Source of the DNA: Liolophura sinensis
Lineage: Eukaryota > Mollusca > Polyplacophora > Chitonida > Chitonidae
Reading direction: 5' to 3'
DNA: 60,000 bases
NCBI RefSeq assembly: GCF_032854445.1
Contig: NC_088304.1
Coordinates: 9,871,704-9,931,703 of the forward strand
Shown here piece by piece: positions 24,801 to 36,800 of this stretch. Within the stretch, counting starts at the first letter, position 1, and every line of letters begins with the position of its first letter. Position numbers and translations under genes: made by a program. The notes under the pieces were generated by a model, which saw only the letters and a program-made list of their open reading frames with translations, searched no databases and had not been told where the DNA came from.

Positions 24801-27800
24801 GGGGACAGGTGTGCCACGAGTGATGGATCCCTCCATGCGGTTCTGGGGCGGGGTGGGCTGCCTATGACTGGGTACTGGTGGACCCTGCGAACTGTTGGAG
24901 GATGGCAGACTAACTGGTGTGCCCTGGGTGATTGAGCCGGCCTGTGGGTGGGGGCCGCTGACCGGTGGAGATTTGGCGAGCTTGTGAGGTAGCCGGGAGT
25001 TGATGAGCGGTGGCGGAGGCCCCGGGCGTCCCCGAAAGTCCGGGTGCGGAGGGGGCACTACCGGGGATTTCACGCGCGAGTCAGAACCACCTTGACCCAC
25101 ACGGCCCATCTTCATGGCTGACCCTGATGACCCCTGATGGGCATCATGCATCTGACCTGGGTGAGGATGGTGGGAGTGGGCAGGGGGAGGTAAACCCATG
25201 GTTTTGCGTGGGTCCTCTGCGTGATGGTACACCTTTTGCTGGCCGGGGCTCTCAAAGTCCCTGGGATCACCCTTGTAACCATGTATGGAGCGGTCAAGCC
25301 CCCGCTGTGACAGGTCCTGGACTTTATAGTCCCTGCCCATGGGCATCTCTCGCTCCGGGGGTCGTGCACCCATGTATTGGGGTGCTCCAGAGTGATGCCC
25401 TTGCTCTCGTTTGTCCAGGCGAAGGTCTTGAGGAGCATGGGTGGTGGTTGCGAGGCCTGGCTGATGGGGTGGGTAACCAGACTCCATGCCCGATGATCCT
25501 GAGGTAAAACAAATAAGACATGACACTGGGATGAAAAAGATGCAACTACTGCAAATGAACTAAAATCTCACCCATGACTAATTTGCACTTTTAGCCTCAT
25601 TCTGAGAGTTCCATGGATCTAAGGAAGATGTTTTGAAATATGTTTGGAATGTAGGATGGTTTCGCACTAGAAAAATGTATGTTTCAGCACTATAAGTAAT
25701 ATTTTATGATATTTATTTGCTTCTGAAATGGCATCGTTTTCCACGAAATATTAGGCCATTTACCGGCCATTTATTCACTTATTCCTTTGGTGTTTTATGC
25801 CGAAATCAAGAATATTTCACTTATACAAGGGCTGGCCAGCATTATAGTGAGAGGAAAAAAAAAAAAAAAAAAAAAAAAAAGAGTCCTGACTTAGGAGACC
25901 ATCCTAAGTCAGAATTGAGCTGAATCTCTGAAATGTTTATGATAGAGCAAAAAAACTTTCATCTTTTATAGAGAAGAACAAATGTGAGCCAACATTTGAA
26001 ACGAGAAAATAGCCCATAAAGCCATGCTTAAAATTCAAATATTTAAATGCATTTAACCTTACTCAAGAAAGCTTTAAAACACACGTGAACATATTTTTCA
26101 ATACAGTTTATAGACTTGATTAGACAATTCTGTATGCATGCAGAGTGAATATAAAATCCGTATTACACTTCTCTGTTCAAACTTAAAGACATTTGTGTGG
26201 AAGTGTGAATTCTACATCTCAAGTACCAGCCTGGGAATAAGCAGCAGGACATAATGAATATAAAAACTGTATCACTTTATTTCTCTGTTCAAATTTGAAG
26301 GCATTAATGTGAAAGTATGAATTCTACATATCTATATACCTAAAGTGCAAGCCTGGAAACAACGCCACTGTTCTGAACCAAATAGTAGTTTGTCAGAGGC
26401 CAACTGTTTTGTACAGAACAACACTGTCATATACATAACATTGTAGCTTTATTAGTCATGTGAATAGCTGCACAATTTGTCATTATGTCCTCTGCCAGTT
26501 CCATGTTTCATGTACTGATGCAAAGGATGAAGCTTTAGGTTGTTTTGGTGTAGAAATCCCTACTTACTGCTATTCTTATTCTCAGTCACATCACTCCTCA
26601 AGTTGGTTTCAATCGCCTTGTGAATTAAGTCTCTCACACAGGCAGAGCCTCTCTTCTGCTCGCTGCCAGAGTTGTCCGGGTATGGGCTCCGAGGTCGTGT
26701 TGTCTGCATGAACAGGTAAGGTGGGTGACCTCCCTTGATTTGTCCGTAATCTGCGGGGTAAGGCATACCACTGCCTGTCAGCCCTACTTCCCCTGGCCCA
26801 GGTTGGGAGGTATTGGGGTGATGAACAGCATGGGGTGGGGGCTGGGAGGGGGGTCGGGATGGCAGAGGGTGAGGAGTGCTAGAGCTTCCGTGGTCCACGC
26901 TAGAGGGGCGTGGCATAATCTGGTCCCTGCTCAAGGGACGAGAGCCGTTGTAGTATGACGCTTGGGAGACCTTAACATCGAGGTGGCCAGGAGCTGAGGA
27001 GGTATGGGAAGTGGGTACAGAGGAAGGGGGCTGTGGGATGCCGTCCCCATGAGAATGTGGACCCTCATCAGCACTCATTGTCGCACTGCTGTCGTTGTCC
27101 GGGATGCTGCGCAGGCTCCCCTGTGATGCGCTCAGAGGTTTGTTGGACGCCAGGTTGAGCTGTGGGCCACCTGATGCAGACAGATTGCCCTCCCCTTGTT
27201 CTGAACTCTGACCTGGTAACTCCACCTTCACAGCGATCTTCTCATCAGCTACTGATCCAACAGAAAAAACAGTGCACTGAATTAGTCCAGATGACAGTGA
27301 CAAACTAAAAATCACACAAGATATCATTAAGTTCACCTGTTTGCCCATGTGACTACATCTATGAACTTGGCATGATTCGGGGGGGCTTTATCAAATACTT
27401 ACCTTAACAAGCTCAGTAGCTGACAGCTCCCCTATTATTGTGTTATTATAAGATAAATTGCCAGTCTCGGTGTGTGCTGACCTCTAAAAAGGGAAAGGCT
27501 TTACCAGCCTTACGTGGGAAGGCCTGTCTGCAACCTGCGGATGGTCGTGGATTTCCCCTGGGCTTTGATAAGTTAAGAACTGTTCAAGATATCTTGATAG
27601 GCGGAGAGAAAGACATCTAAATGAACAGCCTTTCCATGTTCCCTCACTACTTACAATGTGTGTAACCAGCTGAGTAAATCCATAAAATTGATAAAATCAG
27701 AAGGAATGCATGTATGCTGGGTCCTATCGTCGTACTTCACAATTTTTCAGCCATGTGACGTCGGAGAGTCGTTAGGTGCATGCACATACACTATGTCTTC

Positions 27801-30800
27801 CTGTAGCAGAGTGAATCCGTGCCGCAAAGTGCTGCCACCACTGAACTATCATTTTGAAGATACAGGACACATGACATTCCACCCAGTCACAGGAAACAGG
27901 TGAAACAGTCCTGTTTGCTCTAACCTCTCAGTGTTGAATGCCAAGGGAGGCAGCAAGTGGAGCCATTTTTTGAACCAGAAGGATTTGTTCAATGATCTCT
28001 CAACTTTGAGGCGGACACTGTATCAAAGAAATGAAGGCAAGTACGCAAGACAAATCCTTTACCATCAGATGGTGGCTCCTGGTTGGCTGGAGAGGGTGCA
28101 CTGGCCGTATCGGAGTCATCGTCTCCATTGTCTTCATCGCTGGAGGAGACATCTTCTTCTGAGGGAGCAGTGACCGTAGATGCGATGCTCTCCGATATTG
28201 ATACTGTACGTGAACTTTCTTCACTTTGCTGAGAAGGAGAATGGTAAGGAAAGGATAATTGTACTGCAGGAAAAATAGTAATGCAAGAATAATGAAAATG
28301 CAGGACTAATGACAATGTGGATTGTAACAGCTAACATATCCCTTAAAATATTTACAGTCTTGATAGACATTTTATGTCTTACACAAAAAATACTTCAGGG
28401 CCAATGTTTATCAAACGTTTTAAGACACACAGCTAAAATTAAAATGTTCTACTCCAGGATGTTTCAAATTTGTACACTGATTCTTCACTGCAAAACAATG
28501 TACCAACGACAATTTGGGTTCTTTCCTTTTACGAGTTTGTCTTTTTAAGCACTTGAAATTTATGACTTTAGTCTTAAGTTCCTTGATAAATATGAGGCCA
28601 GGGCAGTCAGTTTAATGAGCTGGTTAGTGTAGAGCCTGGAGGAAAATCTAACCTTCACCAAACAATTTAACTACCTGATAAGGGACTGATCTGGATGAAC
28701 TGTGGCAAAAACAACTCAGACAAATTGTACAGTGATAGCCCTACTGTGCAAATTATTTATTTATTCAGTTGAAATAATGAAAGAGTGCGCGATTCAATTG
28801 GATTAGGGTTGCTTTATTTATTTTATTTACTTATTTGATTGGTGTTTTACGCTGTACTCAAGAATATTTCACTTATACGACGGCGGCCAGCATTATGGTA
28901 GGAGGAAACCGGGTAGAGCCCGAGGAAAACCCACGACCATCCGCAGGTTGCTGGCAGACCACTGTGGTAATTAATCACAATAAAGGTTAATATTTGGCTT
29001 ACCTTGTTTTTCTTGTATTCCTGCACAATGGCTTCCAAGTTAAATTTTCGTTTGTAATTAAAATAAAAGTTTTTACACTGTGCCTCAGTTTTAGTTCCGA
29101 CCATGTTAGAGATGGCTGCCCAATCTCGACCGTAGTCACGTAAACCTGTAGAAAAAAAGGAATTACTCCAAAATGTTTGCCCATGTAGCTGAAAAGCGTA
29201 CATATAAAATTTTTACCAGTTAAACATATTTTTATTTAAGAAAGCCAATAACATCCACACATTTAAGAGGATAATCTCCCTTGGCCACTATTTCAAGCGT
29301 TTTAGCCAAATTTAATTAAAATAATTAAAAGTTCCATATTTCATTATGCTAAGCTTCTCATTACCATTTCAGAGTAAACAGACTTAATTTTTCTTTGAAG
29401 GCTTTTGAAGCTAATTTCATCAAATAGTTTGAAGCGAGTGTTTTTTTTTATACTTCTGAAAGTAACAGCTTCATATTTTACTAATTTCACGGACTTCTTT
29501 TAATACTCTGAAATTTTTGTTGTTTCCACAAGAGAGGAGAGCTAAAATTCACCTGTACAGCCTGTTGTGAACCCAGCTAAAATTCACCTGTACAGCCTGT
29601 TGTGAACCCAGCTAAAATTCACCTGTACAGCCTGTTGTGAACCCAGCTAAAATTCACCTGTACAGCCTGTTGTGAACCCAGCTAAAATTCACCTGTACAG
29701 CCTGTTGTGAACCCAGCTAAAATTCACCTGTACAGCCTGTTGTGAGCCCAGCTAAAATTCACCTGTACAGCCTGTTGTGAACCCAGCTAAAATTCACAGC
29801 AGAGCCTGCTATGAACCCAGCTAAATTCATCAGTAGAGCCTGTTGTGAACTCGGCCAAAATTCATCACTACAGTCTGTTGTGAACTCAGCCAAAATTCAC
29901 CAGTAGAGCCTGTTGTGAACCCAGCTAAAATTCATCAGTAGAGCCTGTTGTGAACCCAGCTAAAATTCACAGCAGAGCCTGCTATGAGCCCAGCTAAAAT
30001 TCATCAGTAGAGCCTGTTGTGAACTCAGCTAAAATTCATCACTAGTCTGTTGTGAACTCAGCCAAAATTCACCAGTAGAGTCTGTTGTGAACCCAGCTAA
30101 AATTCACCAGTACAGCCTGTTGTGAATGAAGCCAAAATTCATGAGCTGAGTGTGTTAAGAACTCTGCCTTACCCTGTTTAGCTATGTCCATCTCATCTTC
30201 AGTCCAGCGGGAGGTCTCTACAACTTCTGGAAACAGAACATATTCTAATCAACCTTAAGTTTCCAGTTTTGTTTTCATTATGCACAGTTACAATCCCGGG
30301 GGGACAGATGCAAAGGTCTCAGAGGGCATACCCAGTCCCATTCTCTGGACTTTGTTCTTAACCTTCAGATTTACATGTTGAAGCTAGTTTTGATTTTTCT
30401 CAAAATGTCAACATGTACACAACAAAAGGCGAACATGACAAGAAAATTGTGTCGTACCTTCTAAATATTACTGAGGGTAATTCCAACCTATTTATGAGTA
30501 CACCCTTATCCATTTCATTCTTACATTCTCATTTACTAGTACCTCCTTAAGTGCTTTTTAAGTTCCCACTAAAACTGGGTTGAAATATTGATTTATTTTA
30601 TTTATTTGTGTTTTATGCCGTACTCAAATATATTTCACTTCTGCAACAGCGGCCAGCATTATAGTGAGAGGAAAGCTGGTGGAAACCCACACCCATTGTT
30701 GGTAGACCTTCCCATGTACGGCTGGAGAGGAAGCCAGCAGGAGCTGGACTTGAACTCACAGAGACCACCTTAAAGAGGCTCCTGTGTCACTGTTGCGCAA

Positions 30801-33800
30801 AGGCACACTGACCACCTCAATCAAAGAGGCCCCGTGGAAATATTACAATGATATGATAGACATCCTATGAAACAGAGCTAGCACCATGATTCAAAAGGAT
30901 TCACAAGAACACTATTTAACTCCTACCACTAAAAAGTTCTCAAAAAACATAATCTTCAGTAGTTTCCATAAAATTTTCCTGGTGTTGAATCAGGCAGTTA
31001 AGAGGTCAAGTATGTCAATTATACTGTATTGATGTCACCTGCATTTGAGAACAAAGCCTCCAGTTGTGGCCATACATCAGTGATGAGTGAAGCCATGTGA
31101 CATCACACCAAGCAAAATTGGACAGAAAAGTTGTCGTTTCCATATTTTCCCTACAAACCTCTGAGAGTAGTGAGTTTAATACAGTGTAATTTTTGTACGT
31201 TTTAAGAAATTATTTCGCCTTGCTTTTAAGGCACAGATATCTTGACACCGGTGTAACTCTTAAAGTTAGTTTTGAGCAACTGTATGTACCAAGCTTGTTC
31301 TTTCAACTCACCTTCATTGTTTTCTGGCACCAGAGGGACGAGGGGCTCATTGGTCTGGGGATTGGTGCCTAGACGACGTGCAATCCGATTAAAACAGGCT
31401 GAACAACACTTGGTGATGTCATCTGTGATCTCTAAACAAACACCAAAGTGAACACAAATTTGTACTAGTAGTTCACGTCTCAAACTTTCAAACATGATCA
31501 TCAATCTACCACATTAATGGTCAATTCCACATCCAATAAATCCAAACTACAGAATCAATATCCAAGTGATATCCTCAAGAATAGCCAAAACTCAACTAGA
31601 GCCCAAGGGCTGTAAAATGGGTCTATTGCTCTTCTTCTATTATTATTTTTCTTGTCTTGTACAATTCATTGGTCTTCTCTTAGGATGATTTAATGCAGTG
31701 CAGTTGCAGAACTTGCTGTACAGCAAAACCAAACGACCAGTTTTTAGCTCTTTCTACATCTTCTTCAAGGCACACACTAGAGAATGCCAAATACAAATAT
31801 CACAGTAGTCCTTCTCCTTGACTGCAGGCAGTGGTGCATGAACCTCTGCTGTAACCTACAGCTTACGAAAACTAAGATGTCCTGGAGAGTGCGCACATGG
31901 AAGCTACTATGGAGATCTACTTTTAATTTTGACAGAACCGTTTGCTTTAAATCTCGCATGTACACTATAGCACACACACAAATCATCATGCGTATTCCGT
32001 AAGCATACCGACTGTCTGATAACTTCCACATTCTTTATTTTCAAAATTTTGGTGACTCAGGCTAAGATAGCAGTTCATTGCCATAAGGTAGGCCTAAATA
32101 TTATTATTAGCTCGAACATACATGAAGGTAGGCTACCTTAGATGTTGTAAATCTTTTCGCTACATACGCTATCATAGGCCATCAAGGTACCGACTGGTAT
32201 TGGACATTTACCGCCACGATCCTCAAAATAGTGCAAATGCCCTCAATAACCTTTTGTTCCACGAAACTAAATGAATAATAAATGAAAGCACAGCTCCAAA
32301 CATAATTTTTTGTTCAATGCATAATCATAGCATATAAATCCCAACAAAACAATTAAACATTATGAAAGGAAGCTAATATTTGACCATAACACATTTTTGT
32401 GTTATGGTCTATTTCATGAATGCGCCAACACGGCGAGCTTGGGCGAAACTACTTCCGGCTATTTCTTCACATTTTTTCATGCCTCTTTAATGGGCCTCTG
32501 GCTATTTCTTCACATTTTTTCATGCCTCTTTAATGGGCCTCTGGCTATTTCTTCACATTTTTTCATGCCTCTTTAATGGGCCTCTGGCTATTTCTTCACA
32601 TTTTTTCACGCCTCTTTAATGGGCCTCTGGCTATTTCTTCACATTTTTTCATGCCTCTTTAATGGGCCTCTGGCTATTTCTTCACATTTTTTCATGCCTC
32701 TTTAATGGGCCTCTGGCCATTCTCACCCATAGGCTCATAAAAAAAAAAAAATTTTGTTGATTAATTTCAACAACTTGATGACATTTTCAACCTTAATATA
32801 TTACCCTTGTCAGGCACTTAAAACAGATTTATTCTGTCTGTATAAATTGGCAGTACTTCAAATACTTTCAACATAAACTACACCTATAACTGAAAAAATT
32901 AAATAAAGAAATACTTGTCTTTTTCAAAATACAAAGACAAAACTAATGAAACTTTTAGCTCTTCCTGTTTAATGCATGTTTCTTTTCACAACATATTTTT
33001 ATCTGCTTTAAAATTTTAACAAATTAACACGCCCATTCAACAATAAGTCACCTTAATTTTCCTCCTTCACACATAGCTAAATATCAATAACTTACGCATC
33101 TCCTTGACAATGGAATCCTTCAGTTCCTTTGGAAGCTCCGCCCATTTCGCTGGTAAAGGTCGTAACCTCTTCACCTTTCTCTTAGGAGTTTTACAAGTGA
33201 CGATTGGACAGCTGAAGACGTAAATTAAACAAATGATTACAGCATTGTTGTTTTTTTTATGCACACATTTATCAGTCTTAAAGAGCAGCATGTATTTCAT
33301 TCAAAACTTTCAATCATAATTAAATCTTACTCCATAATTTGATTTGGTCTGAACCATATTTTTCACTGAAACTCTTCATCATAATGAGTGCCTTTTCTGA
33401 CTAGCTTATAAACATTATTTCAAGTTTTACTGCTATTTTCCTAAATCTTATTTGTTGGTCAACAAGTACCTTTTTGGGCTGTTTCACTGTTTTCCCCTAT
33501 TTTTTCCGGGCTTCTGTCATAATTCCACATTTTTTACCTGACTTTAACCGGACAGTAATGGCACTGTATGATCCTTAAGGCATAGTTACTGTACCTCATA
33601 AATTTCCCATGACATTTGGTCAAATTACAAGAAAAACTAAAACACATGGGTTTAAAAGGAGTCTAACTGTACAGCGTACTAGGGGAGTTTGGAGTGGGAA
33701 CTTTTTTATTAACAAAGGTAGAAAAAGTCCAACTGTATCCTGTGACATGTCAAAAATGTTAGGCAACTATTTCTGATCACATTAATTATAACATAAGCGT

Positions 33801-36800
33801 ATGAAAAAAGTTTCACAAAAAATAATTTAGAGTTCTCAAATGATGGAGAAAATTGATGAGCTGAACATTTCGTATCATGCAGCTTAAGTACACTCTAAAA
33901 CTGGAACTGCATTGGTAAATCTGTGACAATTTTCACCATTTCAGAAATGCCATGATAGGACTCTTTGTCCACTTTGCTTCTAGATCCCCAAAATACTCAC
34001 TGTGTATATCTACGCCTGACTGATCGACACCGACAGCTGCTGCACACCCGCATCTCTGGCTTAAGGTCTGCCTCGTTGAGTCCATACAGCTCGCAGTTGC
34101 TGCGGGTCAGAGGTCGACTCATCCCATAATGCTCTAACTGAACCTTACACACAGCACAATGGTGAACCCCTCCTGTAACACAGCAGCAGTGATCTTAAGA
34201 CAGGGACGTTGTTGTGGGTAAATACTGACACACAATATGTATGTATGCTTAAACTTTTATGTGGAACTTCACAATTTTTCAGCCATATGATGACGAGGAG
34301 TCAAAATGCGTGTGTACACATACTGTATCTTCTAGTGGCATGGAGAGTGCATGTCGCCAAAGCGCTGCCATCACTGAAGTTTAGTGCTAAGAACACCAGA
34401 CATGACACTCTACCCATTAACCTTATACGGACACTGGGCTAACCAGCCCTGTTTCCTTGCTGTAATCTCTCAGTGCTGGGCGTCAAGTGAGGCACCAACA
34501 AGGCTGACACACAGTAATTCTTCAATTGTTTTGGATGTCAGAAGCCTTAGGTTTATATTTATTTTCATATTTTTACATTTTTTGCATTCAACTGATGACC
34601 ACTGACATCAGCCACATTTTCAGACCATATATGAATTTGATGACAGAAAAACAAGGGAAAAGAAAGTTATTTTTTATTAAATCATCTTCTGCTTAAAGGA
34701 GAAGAAAATTTAAATATCAAACAAATACCACTGGAAAGAGTATGTATTTCCTCACAAGTGCATGCCAAAAATTATAAATAAAATCAGCGCCAAAATCTGC
34801 TCCATTTTGCCTAAGAACTAGTCCTGAAGTCTTCTGTGTTATGAGGAGAATTGCCGTTGGAAACCGCCAAAGTGCAGTTCGTACATTTCCGGTAGAACTT
34901 TTCTTCCCAGAAGGTAGCAAACAGTGCAGTTCGTTTTCCGCTTGACCATCGGGAAACTGGAATGTTGGATGTAGGTTCCGAGTTTACACAAACAAGCCAG
35001 CTGTTCTAACAACTCTCATTGGCTGAGAGGCAACACACCCCCAGCATAAATTACAGGGTGTTAAAGATGGAGGACGCGATGGACCGTTTTCAGGTTTTAC
35101 GTGTATGCCGAGGAAAAACTGCAAAATTATGCAGCAGGCACCACCAGATAGAAAAAAATGTGCTTTTTTCAGCCTATAGTGTCATTCTTTTAAGTTTTCT
35201 CCTCCTTTAACATACATGAGAAATACGTCCTGCTGCTGCATGCCCGTTTTTCGTTACCTTCAGTTAAAAACAAGTTGAGATCATGTAATAAAGCCTGCAA
35301 TCACAAATACTCAGCACATTATCCATGAGAAAGTTCTTTACTGCATTCAACAACACTTCTGAACACTTCAGAATCAACAATGATTCTCTCAGATTCTTTT
35401 CACAGAATTTCACAGAAGTTTTGGTTACAAAATGTTCTAACGCTAAAAACAGGCATGTCTAGCGTAAGTTTTGATCTTTCATCTCGCAGGTAAGTCTTAC
35501 CTTCTCCGTCATTACCTGTAGCTATAGATAATTCATTTTCATCCGATGACACCTCCTCTTCTTTTACCCGGATACTGAAAAAATACACAACATAGTAACA
35601 AACATCCTCAAATACTGAAACGCCACATAAGATTGTAACAAACAACCTAGTATATCGAAAAATTACACATCATCATGGCAAATATCCTCGGCTACTGAAA
35701 AATTACACATCATCATGGCAAATAACCTCAGATACTGAAAAATTACACATCATCATGGCAAATATCCTCGGATACTGAAAAATTACACATCATCATGGCA
35801 AATATCCTCAGATACTGAAAAATTACACATCATCATGGCAAATATCCTCGAATAATGAAAAATTACACATCATCATGACAAATATCCTCCTATCCTACTG
35901 AAACATTACAAGACATCATAATAAATATCCTTGACAATGAAATATTACACAACATCGTATCAAATATCCTCGGATAATGAAACGTTACACAACACTGTAT
36001 CAAATATCCTTGTATCTGGATCCTTACATGAAATGATGTCAAATGTCCTCAGCTTTCCATCCTCCTGTATTACTGCCAAGCAGTAACAAGGCCAACTTTG
36101 GCAATCGAGACCTGGTTTCTATCCTACCAGGTATTGCATGACCAAGCAGCAAGCTAAGGTATAAGGCCATTTGCTACTTCTCCCCTTCTACACTGTACTG
36201 CCAACGTGCCACTGCCGAGCAAAAGGTCCTTAATCATTTATTTAATGATTGTCATGGCCTAATCTATGATTAATGCTTGGACGCCAAACGCCTTTCTAGC
36301 ATTCCGCTGCTTGGTCTGTTGGAAGCAACATAACCCAGAACGGTTACATAAAAACCCTAAGGAAGCCCCTCTATTGCTTTCACAAACAACTGAATGGAAA
36401 ACGTCGGTGTGGTCTTCGGGCACTTCAGGATAACGACTCGCAAGTGACTTCCAATGGCACTGGCACTCATCCACACAGAGCCATACAAGCCAATAACCTA
36501 TACTTACTGTGTACTGGAGTCCTCCATCTGAGAGGAGACATTCTCTTTATGTTCTTCCTGAGCTCTCATCTGTGAAAGACACAGCCAAAAGTTATCACTC
36601 AGACCTCAGGAAATTATTTACTTATTTGACTGGTGTTTAACTCAAGAATATTTCACCTATACCACGGGGGCCAGAATTATGGTGGGCAGAAACCGGGCTC
36701 TAACCCACAACCATCTGCAGGTTTCTGACAGACCTTACCACCTACAGCCAGAGAGGAAGACAGCATGAGCTGGACTGGGAATCACAGTGACCAAACTGGT

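Larger units (their letters stand above)
27249..28062 (-). other. NCOR: NCOR intron 22
   Basis: Holds a family 1 fragment at 27500-27562 in + orientation and a family 2 element at 27715-27960. No gene. Confidence 0.65.

Noticed and set aside
25010-25507. 165-codon plus-strand ORF
   Set aside because: Antisense shadow of GC-rich NCOR exon 24.
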